A stretch of 7,955 nucleotides of DNA, taken from contig VAYL01000003.1 of the NCBI GenBank assembly GCA_005884305.1, forward strand, positions 17,700-25,654. The letters run 5' to 3'. This stretch comes from Actinomycetota bacterium (GTDB taxonomy: Bacteria; Actinomycetota; Thermoleophilia; Solirubrobacterales; 70-9). Shown here piece after piece: positions 1-6,532 of this stretch (position 1 is the stretch's first letter; every line of letters starts with the position of its first letter). The notes beneath the pieces were generated by a model. That model ran no database searches. It saw only the letters and a list, made by a program, of their open reading frames with translations, and was not told the origin of the DNA. Position numbers and translations under genes: made by a program.

Positions 1-610
1 GCTCCAGCACCCGGGTTACGTAGTCGTCGGGCTTGTCGCCGTAATGCACGACCTGCCCGTTGTTCGAGAGGTCGTAGTTGTAGTACGCGTCCTCCTTGTT
101 GATGAGCGTCTGCCAGTCGTCCCAGCCGGGCCCGACCGCGGCTGGATCGTCGCCGACCTTCCAGTAGCCGTTCAGGTACTTGCCGATGTGGGCCGTGTTG
201 TAGCCGGCGTGCTGGAGCCACATCGGGAGCACGTTCCCCTTGTCCCGGAGCGCCTGATACCCGCCCTCCTTGCCGCCGTTCGCGAACACGCCGTGGTTGT
301 GCGCGTACTGCCCCGTGATCAGGGACGCCCGCGAGGGGCAGCAAAGCGCGGTGGTCGCGATGTAGTCCTTGAACCACGTGCCGTGGTCGACGAGGAGCTT
401 GAAGGTGTTCGGCATCACCCGCTTGGTGAACTGAGCCGCCGTCTGGTCATCGGCCTGGATCAGGACGATGTTCGGGCGGCCATCGCGTCCTCCGACCGCC
501 GTGGTCTTGGGCTGGGGTGGCGCGGGCGACGACGACGAACACGCTGCGAGGGCAAGGGAGGCGGCCGCGAGCGCCAGCGCGGGCGCCAATCTCCTTCTAG
601 GTCGCATCAT
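1..610 (-). CDS. Sulfatase, GlcNAc-6-sulfatase-like, lipoprotein (3' part cut by window edge)
   Basis: This is the N-terminal 203 residues of an S1-type sulfatase, a formylglycine-dependent hydrolase that removes sulfate esters; the frame is open to the window edge. It starts at the ATG ending at base 610, and a second ATG follows directly, so either could be used. Residues 1-24 form a lipoprotein signal (Arg-rich start, Ala/Leu-rich core, lipobox L-A-A-C with C24), followed by a Ser/Pro-rich linker. The metal-binding pair is D54-D55. The sulfatase signature C-C-P-S-R is at 90-94, with C90 the expected formylglycine site, followed by T-G. GYNTAHIGKYLNGY matches the second sulfatase signature and resembles GYQTFFAGKYLNEY, recalled from human N-acetylglucosamine-6-sulfatase. 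It is closest to the 3864-5480 copy (shared AHNHGVF, GPGWDDWQT, YYNY). It lies 73 bp after the broken sulfatase and is last in the visible operon. No clear Shine-Dalgarno precedes it. The substrate is unknown. Confidence 0.9.
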   Translation of the reverse strand, partial: MMRPRRRLAPALALAAASLALAACSSSSPAPPQPKTTAVGGRDGRPNIVLIQADDQTAAQFTKRVMPNTFKLLVDHGTWFKDYIATTALCCPSRASLITGQYAHNHGVFANGGKEGGYQALRDKGNVLPMWLQHAGYNTAHIGKYLNGYWKVGDDPAAVGPGWDDWQTLINKEDAYYNYDLSNNGQVVHYGDKPDDYVTRVLE

Positions 611-622
611 GGTCTGGAGTGA

Positions 623-636
623 GGAGCTTTAGCTCC
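623..636. repeat. Short palindrome upstream of the first-listed sulfatase
   Basis: The 14-bp palindrome ggagctttagctcc (6-bp arms, two central bases) lies 12 nt upstream of the ATG at 610, where a ribosome-binding site would be expected. No other Shine-Dalgarno is visible there. It could be a small hairpin that affects initiation, or chance. Confidence 0.3.
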
Positions 637-661
637 GAAACTGGCTGGTGCCGTGCATTGG

Positions 662-694
662 TCTGCGGGTCAGTTAAACGGCGCTACCCGCAGA
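662..694. repeat. 9-bp perfect inverted repeat across the stop codon of the broken sulfatase
   Basis: The arms tctgcgggt (662-670) and acccgcaga (686-694) are exact reverse complements around a 15-nt loop. The stem includes the last codons of the broken sulfatase and one base of its TAG. On the minus-strand transcript it would form a stem of good G+C content just before the 73-nt gap to the next sulfatase. No T-run follows, so it is not a canonical intrinsic terminator; an attenuator or RNA-stability element is possible. Confidence 0.4.
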
Positions 695-2244
695 ACGGGC
701 GTCCCGCGACCCGGTGGTGACGGCCGTTGGTCCCGGCGCAGTGCTTGAGCCGCTCGAGCGTGTTCTCGAGCTCGGTCTCGGTCGCGTCGTGCGGGCAACT
801 GTCGATTCCACCGCCCTCGCACTTGTTGTCGAGCTCGAACGGGTCGGCGATCAGGTTGTAGCGCTCCACCTGGAGCGTTGGATGGCAGTCTCCCGTGTTG
901 GGGTCAACCACTCGGTAGTGCTCCACAAAAAGCTCTTCCTGCGTGCGGACCGAGGCGAACTCGCAGGTCGAGTACCGGGCGACGTCCGGAACCCTGTACT
1001 CGTTCAACAGCGCGCGATCCCGGGGCCAATGCCCGCGCTTGTCGAGAAGTGGCATCAGCGAGCGGCCGTCCATGGTGCGGCACCTGCTGCCGACACAGGG
1101 CTTAACGCCAGTGAGATCGAGAATCGTCGGCGCGATGTCGATGTTGCCGACGAGCTTGCCCGTGTGGTCGAGCCGCGGGGCACCGTCCCGGTAGCGCTTT
1201 GGGAGTCGCACTACGAATGGCAGGCGGCTCGCGGCCTCGTATGGGAAGACCTTGCCCTCGACCAGTCGATGCTCGCCGTAGAACAGGCCGTTGTCGGAGA
1301 CGTAGATAAACACGGTGTTGTTCAGCTCGCCCGACTTCTTGACCGCCTGGAAGACCTTCGCCACGCTGCGATCGACGCCGACCAGCGCCTCCAGGGCACA
1401 CCGCCATTTCGCGGTGAGGCGCTTCTCGTTGTTTGAGCCCACCGGCGGGGCAGCGGCCAGGAACGGCGGCTTGTCGCTCATGTCCGCCTCGTTATAGGAG
1501 GGCGGCTCGGGCAGTTGTGCATGGGCAAACGCGTGCTCGTCGCGCGGATCCGGAACCGGGCGGCGATCGCAGTTGCCATGTGCGTCCTTGTTGAGCGAGA
1601 CGTGCGGCGCCCTTCCCGATGAGCCTGGTGGCCTTTCTCGTCAGAACGCGGGTGACGTAGTCGTCGGGGTGGTGCCCGCGGGCGCGGTGCTGTCCGTTGG
1701 CCGAGATCCGGTAGTCGTAGTACTGGGTGTGCGACAGGACCTCGAACCAGTCCCTCCATCCAGGCGCGATATCGGTGGCCGCGTTGGAGAACTGCTTGTA
1801 CCCGTTCACGTACTTGGCGCCGACTTCCATGGTCCGGTAGCCGCTGTGTCGCAGCCACACCGGGAGCACGTCGTGCTTTCCGACCAATCCCGCGTAGCCG
1901 ACCGCGTTGGAGGTGACGCCGTCGTTGTGCGCGTATTGGCCGGTGATCAGCGACGTCCGGGACGGGCAGCACTCGGCCGTGGTGGCGATGTAATCGCTGA
2001 ACCTCGTGCCGTGGTCCACCAGGTCCTTGAAGGTCTTCGGCATGACGGCGCGCCTGAACTGGTCCGCCGTCTGGTCATCGGCCTGGATCAGGACGATGTT
2101 GGGCCGGTTGTCCTGCCCCTTGGCCTGATCGCCGTGAGACCCATTCGAGTCGCCTCCCCCCGAGCACGCGGCGAGACCAAACGAAGCTCCCGCGGCGATC
2201 AAAGCGGCTGCCACCGTCAGCGCTCCCTGCCTGGCGGCTCGCAT
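684..2244 (-). pseudogene. Broken sulfatase, GlcNAc-6-sulfatase-like lipoprotein (net 44-nt deletion, frameshift)
   Basis: Two frames together make one sulfatase. The N-terminal frame runs from ATG 2244 (a TTG at 2253 is an alternative) to about 1611. The C-terminal frame runs from 1610 to the TAG at 684-686. Aligned with the 2275-3867 copy, 69 nt between K-A-T and the A-P-H motif are reduced to 25 nt, so a net 44 nt is lost. This removes the strand equivalent to PFFLQLDER and shifts the frame. Read through in the first frame, translation continues about 40 aberrant residues to a TAA at 1492-1494. Numbered from ATG 2244, the fragments keep a lipobox L-A-A-C (C27), D56-D57, the C-C-P-S-R signature with C92, VGAK, APH, SDNG, GEHR and GK. 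No other damage is visible, so inactivation is recent or the lesion is an assembly fault. With the gap restored the length would be about 534 residues, normal for its neighbours. It starts about 30 bp after the preceding sulfatase. Confidence 0.85.
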
Positions 2245-2274
2245 CCTGGACAAGAGTACTTTAACTAATACGAT

Positions 2275-3867
2275 CTATTTGCAAAACGGCCGGGTGCCGC
2301 TGCGGCGGTCCCGGCCCTTGATTCCGGCACAGTGCCGCAGCCTCTGGAGCTGGGCCTCGAGGTGGAGCTGGTTCTTGTTGTTGGGGCAGCTATTGGGCCC
2401 GCCGCCGTGGCACAGGCTGTTCAGCTCGAACGGGTCCTTCTTCAGGCTGTAGCGCTCCTTTTGCAGGGTCGCCTGGCACTTGTGCGTGGCCGGGTTGACG
2501 ACCCGGTAGTGCTCGACGTAGATATCGGTCCGCGTGCGGATGCCCGCGAACTCACAGGTCGAGTAGCGCGGGACGTCCGGCACGCTGTACTCGTTCAGTA
2601 GCGCGCGGCCGGGCGGCCACTTGCCGTGACCCGTCAGGAGCGGCATCAGCGAGCGCCCGTCCATCGTCCTGCACCTCCCGTGGGCGCACGGTTTCGCATG
2701 GGCGAGATCGAGGATCGTCGGGGCGAGGTCGATGTTGCCCACCAGCTTGCCCGTCCGGTCGATCCGGCGGGCCCCCTGCCGGTAGCGCTTCGGGATTCGC
2801 ACCACCAAGGGCATGTTGATCGCCTCCTCGTACGGGAAGACCTTGCCCTCCACGATCCGATGCTCGCCGTAGAAGAGGCCGTTGTCGGAGATGTAGATGA
2901 ACACCGTGTTGTTGAGCTCGCCGGACTTCTTGACCGCCTTGAACACCTTGCCGACATTACGGTCGACACCGACCAGCGAGTCCAGGGAACACCGCCACTT
3001 CGCGGTGAGGCGGGCCTCGTTCCTGGGGCCCACTCGCGGCGCGGCCTGCAGGAACGGCGGCTTGTCGCTCATATCCGCCTCGTTGTATGAAGGCGGCTCC
3101 GGCAGCCCGGCATGGGAGAACCGGCGCTCGTCGCGGCGATCCGGGATCGGCTTCTCATCGCAGTCGCCGTAGGGGTCCTTGGTTCGCGATACGTGCGGAG
3201 CGCGCTCATCCAGCTGGAGGAAGAACGGCCGGCGCTGCTTCGCGTACTGGTTGATCAGGCCCGTCGCCTTGCGCCCGAGGACCCGGGTGATGTAGTCGCC
3301 CGGGCGTTTGCCGAAGTTGCGCCGGTGCCCATCCTCGGAGGCCACATACTTGTAGTACTGGGTGTGTGAGAGGACCGTGAACCAGTTGCTCCACCCCGGG
3401 GCGACCTTCTTGCCTGCGAACTCGCGGTAGCCGTTCAGATACTTGGCGCCGACGTGCATCGTCCTGTAGCCACTACGTCGCAACCAGACCGGCAGCACGT
3501 TTCGCTTTGCCTTCAGCCCCGGATAGCCAACCTGGTTGGAGGTGACCCCGTCGTTATGCGCGTACTCGCCGGTGATGAGTGACGCCCGCGACGGGCAGCA
3601 CTCCGCGGTCGTGACCATGTAGTTCGTGAACTCCGTCCCCGGGCGGATCAGGTCCCGCTTGGTCTTCGGCATCACCTTGCCCGTCAGCTGCCCGAGGGTC
3701 TGATCGTCAGCCTGGATCAGGACGATGTTCGGCGGGTTGTGCCGCTCGGCGGCCACCGCGCGGGGGGGATGGGCCGTGCCAGCGAACGCCAGTCCGCAGG
3801 CGAGGGCAAAGGCCGCGCCGATTAAGCCGAAGGCGAGCGTCCAGCCGCTCGAGGACGAGCGCGTCAT
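2275..3867 (-). CDS. Exported sulfatase, GlcNAc-6-sulfatase-like (subtype B)
   Basis: This intact 530-residue S1-type sulfatase is predicted to hydrolyse sulfate esters outside the membrane. Residues 10-30 are a hydrophobic export signal, with a possible signal peptidase I site at A-V-A-A (37-40); A-L-A-C at 21-24 is a poor lipobox. The metal pair is D54-D55, the formylglycine site C90 in C-C-P-S-R, and other active-site candidates are K142, H225 (A-P-H), D328-N329 (S-D-N-G), H336 and K342. The stretches GELNNT and NIDLAPTILDLA, and the overall order, resemble eukaryotic N-acetylglucosamine-6-sulfatase. DPFELNSL is the usual sulfatase C-terminal element. The second signature reads VGAK instead of the usual GK, a one-residue insertion shared with the broken neighbour. 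Ten C-terminal-half cysteines align with those of the other copies. Its ATG overlaps the upstream TGA by four bases (ATGA), which supports this start and suggests translational coupling. The substrate is not known; a sulfated glycan is an inference. Confidence 0.93.
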   Translation of the reverse strand: MTRSSSSGWTLAFGLIGAAFALACGLAFAGTAHPPRAVAAERHNPPNIVLIQADDQTLGQLTGKVMPKTKRDLIRPGTEFTNYMVTTAECCPSRASLITGEYAHNDGVTSNQVGYPGLKAKRNVLPVWLRRSGYRTMHVGAKYLNGYREFAGKKVAPGWSNWFTVLSHTQYYKYVASEDGHRRNFGKRPGDYITRVLGRKATGLINQYAKQRRPFFLQLDERAPHVSRTKDPYGDCDEKPIPDRRDERRFSHAGLPEPPSYNEADMSDKPPFLQAAPRVGPRNEARLTAKWRCSLDSLVGVDRNVGKVFKAVKKSGELNNTVFIYISDNGLFYGEHRIVEGKVFPYEEAINMPLVVRIPKRYRQGARRIDRTGKLVGNIDLAPTILDLAHAKPCAHGRCRTMDGRSLMPLLTGHGKWPPGRALLNEYSVPDVPRYSTCEFAGIRTRTDIYVEHYRVVNPATHKCQATLQKERYSLKKDPFELNSLCHGGGPNSCPNNKNQLHLEAQLQRLRHCAGIKGRDRRSGTRPFCK

Positions 3868-5480
3868 CCGCAGTACGGGCGCCCGTCCACGCGCTGGTCA
3901 CGTCCCTTGATGCCCGCGCAGTCGCGTAGCCGCTGCAGGTCGCTCTCGAGCTCCGCCTGTCTCTGACTAGTCGGGCAGCTCGTCGGCAGCCCCCCGTAGC
4001 AGAGGTTGTGGAGCTCGTAGGGATCGTCCTTCAGGTCATACCGCTCGACCTGAAGCGTCGGCTGACACTGCCCGGTCGTGGGATTCCCCACCGAGTAGTG
4101 CTCGACGTAGACGGTCCGCGCCGTCCTGATGCCCGCGAAGTTGCAGGTCTTGTGCCGTTCCGGCGTCGGGGAGCGGAATTCGATCAGCAGGTTCCGGGCG
4201 TTTGGCCAGAACCCCTTCCCGGTCAAAAGCGGCATCAGCGAGCGGCCGTCCATCGTCCGGCATTGGCCCTCGGGTGTGCATGGCCTGCCACCCGCCAGGT
4301 CGAGAATGGTCGGCGCGAGATCGATGTTCGCGACGGGCTCGTCGATCGTTCGCCTGACGCCGCCGTCCCGGAAGCGCTTTGGCAGGTCGATGATGAGTGG
4401 CTGGCGCAGCGCCTCCTCGTACGGCAGGACCTTGCCGCCCTCGATGCGATGCTCGCCGTAGAAGAGCCCGTTGTCGCTCGTGAAGATGAACACGGTTCTG
4501 CCGAGTTCGCCGGCGTCGTCCACCGCCTTGTAAATCCGCCCGACGCTGCGATCCACGCCCGCCAGGGAGGCCAGCGCGCATCGCCATTTCCCGCGGATCT
4601 TGCGCCTGTGGTCGAAGTCGAGCCGCGGGGTTCCGCGCAGGAACTCGGGCTTGTCGGCGATGTTCGCCTCGTTGAACGACGGCGGCCGCGGCGATTTCGC
4701 GCGCCGGAACAGGTCCTTGTCAATCGGGTCCGGCTCCGCGTAGCGGGCCTTGGGACCGCCGCCGCAGCGGCCCGGGCGATTGCCCGCGGCCGTATGAGGA
4801 GCGCGCTGATCCACCTGCAGGTAGAAGGGCTTCCGCTCCGGTGCGTATTTCCGGACCGCGGCGACTGACTTGTGGGTCAGAACGCGGGTGACGTAGTCGC
4901 TGTCCTGGTCGCCGTACTTGACCAGCTTTCCATTCGCGGAGAGGCTGTAGTTGTAGTAGCGGACGCCGCTGAGGGTGGTCTGCCAGTCGTCCCAACCCGG
5001 GGCCACGTCCGTGCGGTTCGGGAGATCCTGTGTGTAGTGGTTCATGAACTTGCCGACGTGGATCGTGTTGTATCCGGCGTCCTGGAGCCACACCGGCAAG
5101 ACGTTGCCCTTGTCGATGAGCTTTGGGTAGCCCTCGCCCTTGCCGCTCGAAAAGACGCCGTGGTTGTGGGCGTACTGGCCCGTGATCAAGGACGCCCGCG
5201 ACGGGCAGCATTCCGCCGTCGTAACGACGTAGTCGCCGAACGTGGCGCCGTGCCGGGCCAGCAGGCGTCTCGTCTTCGGCATGACCTTCCAGGTGTTCTG
5301 CGCCGCCGTCTCGTCGTCCGCCTGGATGAGAACGATGTTCGGCGGCCGGCTCGGCCGAGCGGCGGCATGCGCGGGATCGGCGGTCGTCACGCCGCGCGTC
5401 GCCAGGACAAGCCCGCAGAGCATCGCCGCTCCCAGCGCAACGCAGCCATACGCCAACTTGTGGTGCTCGCGTGATCGCAT
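3864..5480 (-). CDS. Exported sulfatase, GlcNAc-6-sulfatase-like (subtype A)
   Basis: This intact 538-residue S1-type sulfatase is the first sulfatase in the transcribed order. It has a hydrophobic N-terminal segment (about 9-28) and a likely signal peptidase I site around AHA-A (37-40), so it should act outside the cytoplasm. The metal-binding residues include D55-D56 and D336-N337. C91 in C-C-P-S-R (91-95) is the residue expected to become formylglycine. K144 in the second signature (GYNTIHVGKF), H229 (A-P-H), H344 and K350 are further active-site candidates. VANIDLAPTILDLAG and DPYELHNL are family hallmarks. Unlike the two B copies, it has the canonical G-K spacing in the second signature. 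It starts 99 bp after the sulfotransferase remnant, and its TGA overlaps the next ATG. A purine-rich GGGGAAGG lies about 17-18 nt before the ATG, too far for a normal Shine-Dalgarno, so start strength is uncertain. The substrate is unknown; GlcNAc-6-sulfatase-like describes resemblance, not proven specificity. Confidence 0.93.
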   Translation of the reverse strand: MRSREHHKLAYGCVALGAAMLCGLVLATRGVTTADPAHAAARPSRPPNIVLIQADDETAAQNTWKVMPKTRRLLARHGATFGDYVVTTAECCPSRASLITGQYAHNHGVFSSGKGEGYPKLIDKGNVLPVWLQDAGYNTIHVGKFMNHYTQDLPNRTDVAPGWDDWQTTLSGVRYYNYSLSANGKLVKYGDQDSDYVTRVLTHKSVAAVRKYAPERKPFYLQVDQRAPHTAAGNRPGRCGGGPKARYAEPDPIDKDLFRRAKSPRPPSFNEANIADKPEFLRGTPRLDFDHRRKIRGKWRCALASLAGVDRSVGRIYKAVDDAGELGRTVFIFTSDNGLFYGEHRIEGGKVLPYEEALRQPLIIDLPKRFRDGGVRRTIDEPVANIDLAPTILDLAGGRPCTPEGQCRTMDGRSLMPLLTGKGFWPNARNLLIEFRSPTPERHKTCNFAGIRTARTVYVEHYSVGNPTTGQCQPTLQVERYDLKDDPYELHNLCYGGLPTSCPTSQRQAELESDLQRLRDCAGIKGRDQRVDGRPYCG

Positions 5481-5511
5481 GAAAGCGGCGCGCGGCGACC
5501 TTCCCCTGAAC

Positions 5512-5533
5512 GCTTCGCCCGCCGAAGGCGAGC
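5512..5533. repeat. Imperfect hairpin in the sulfotransferase-sulfatase intergenic gap
   Basis: The arms gcttcgcc and ggcgagc pair over seven bases with one bulged base, around a seven-base loop. The hairpin lies in the 99-bp gap between the sulfotransferase remnant and the first sulfatase, in what would be the leader of the latter. There is no T-tract after it on the minus strand, so it is not a convincing terminator. In sequence this G+C-rich, such a stem may be chance. Nothing else recognisable lies in the gap. Confidence 0.25.
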
Positions 5534-5579
5534 ATCGTAGCGCAGGTCCCCCAGGGCACTGGGCCGCTGGATGCCGAAT

Positions 5580-6397
5580 CTAGGCGTAGCCGAACGCCTG
5601 GAGCGCCTCACCGCCGGCGCGCTCGAGCTCGGCGATTTCGGCGGCCTCGCGCTTCCTCCAGCGGCCGATCGAGGGCGACGGGCGAATCTCCGTGGCCGCG
5701 ACCTCGCGCATCGACTCGACCGAGGTCGGGCTGTCGAGGAAATCGACCAAGCGCGCGGCGAGCCCGGCCGGGTCGGCGCACACCTCCTCGTAACGGAGCC
5801 GCAGGTAGCGGTCGCCGAGGGCCTGCTCGCCGTAGCGCGACGCCGCGAGGTTCGCGCGAGCCCAGAAGATGATCGACTGCGTGTGGGCGGGCAGGTCGTG
5901 CTCGGATGGCTCCAGGAAGTGGGCCGCGTAGCGGCGCGCCTGGTTCTGATTCGCGGAATAGGCCATGTCGGGACCAGGTGAATCGCCCTCATCCCGGGGA
6001 AGAACTCGTGTACGAAGGGGAACACGAGGATCGAGCGGGGAACCTTCCACCCCCACCTCTTCTTCCGCCTGCCGATCTCCGCCCGGTGGTCGTCGATGGT
6101 GGCCCGGAAGTCCGACGCCATCCCGCCCGGATGACGAAACCGCTTCACACGGCCCTCGCGCCACATCTGCTCGACCCACTCGGATTTGTCGAGGTAGCGG
6201 TCGAGCCACCTCCGGATGAACCACGCGATGTCAAGCGCGTCGCCCGGACGGTTCACGTTCGTGCCCATGAAGTAGCCGCCCGTGTCCAGGAGCCGCTGCA
6301 GTCCCCTGGTTCCGGAACCACCGGTGCCGAAGACGACCACTGGCGGCGCGTATGCGATCGGCCGGCTCATATCCGGCGCCGAAGCATATGGAGACAT
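5580..6397 (-). pseudogene. PAPS-dependent sulfotransferase family protein, frame broken at the 3'-phosphate-binding motif
   Basis: Two frames make one sulfotransferase-like protein of about 275 residues; the family transfers sulfate from PAPS to an acceptor. The N-terminal frame (ATG 6397, or ATG 6370) carries the PAPS 5'-phosphosulfate loop VFGTGGSGTR at residues 22-31, then WGWKVPRS and M-R-A-I-H-L-V. The frame breaks at about 5970-5971. The C-terminal frame resumes as D-M-A-Y-S-A-N-Q-N-Q and runs to TAG at 5580-5582, with YLRLRYEEVCADP and a normal family ending. Homologues typically read H-L-V-R-D-x-R-D-x-A-x-S here. Two bases replace the twelve expected for R-D-x-R, a net loss of 10 nt; the smallest change that restores the frame is one base. 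The Arg expected to bind the PAPS 3'-phosphate is lost. There is no signal peptide, so it should be cytoplasmic. It is the first gene of the minus-strand block. Neither start has a clear ribosome-binding site, and the acceptor is unknown. Confidence 0.78.
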
Positions 6398-6462
6398 ATC
6401 GCAACTAATCCGACAATCGCGGGTTGGGGTGGGCGGATTTGAGACACGGCGCCGGTTGTGTT

Positions 6463-6491
6463 TTGACACCGGGTTTTTGGGTTGGTACAAG
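6463..6491 (+). promoter_or_regulatory. Sigma70-type promoter for the lipase gene
   Basis: A perfect -35 box TTGACA (6463-6468) is followed by a 17-bp spacer and a -10 box TACAAG (6486-6491; four of six match TATAAT). Transcription would start near 6498, about 35 nt before the lipase start, leaving room for the strong Shine-Dalgarno. A 5-bp inverted repeat, ccggt (6452-6456) and accgg (6468-6472), brackets the -35 box and could be an operator, although such short arms are weak evidence. I could not pick out an equally good promoter for the divergent sulfotransferase in the same 132-bp region. Confidence 0.6.
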
Positions 6492-6518
6492 CCCGTGTTG
6501 CACTCGTCACCGGGATCT

Positions 6519-6526
6519 GGAGGAGG
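6519..6526 (+). promoter_or_regulatory. Strong Shine-Dalgarno (GGAGGAGG) of the lipase gene
   Basis: GGAGGAGG lies 6 nt before the ATG at 6533 and only 3 nt before the ATG at 6530, so it favours 6533 as the start. It rules against the upstream in-frame TTG at 6482, which lies before this site and inside the promoter. It is the only textbook ribosome-binding site in the window. Confidence 0.85.
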
Positions 6527-6532
6527 CAAATG

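Noticed and set aside
44..622. Long plus-strand open frame opposite the left-edge sulfatase
   Set aside because: It is antisense to a clear sulfatase, rich in Val/Arg/Pro as is typical of G+C-rich shadow frames, and has no domain sense. Similar shadows lie opposite the other sulfatases (714-1436, 1573-2268, 4008-4868).
684..1481. A separate gene starting at the internal M-S-D-K-P-P
   Set aside because: The same Met occurs inside the intact 2275-3867 copy, and homology continues upstream to base 1610, so this is the tail of the broken sulfatase and not an independent gene.
1..5480. Repeats between sulfatase copies as a CRISPR array or mobile element
   Set aside because: The repeated stretches are conserved sulfatase codons in paralogous genes. 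There are no short uniform repeats with spacers, no terminal inverted repeats and no transposase.
4720..5559. Minus-strand frame overlapping the 3864-5480 sulfatase in another phase
   Set aside because: It encodes Arg/Gly/His-rich low-sense protein, while the other phase carries all the sulfatase motifs.
5387..6529. A 380-residue minus-strand protein as a single frame
   Set aside because: Only the middle part (6397 to about 5971) is sulfotransferase-like. Upstream of 6397 it runs through the divergent promoter region, and past 5971 it is an Arg/Ser/Pro-rich off-frame shadow.
6482..6532. TTG at 6482 as the lipase start
   Set aside because: It lies inside the promoter spacer and upstream of the strong Shine-Dalgarno, and it would put extra residues in front of a complete signal peptide.
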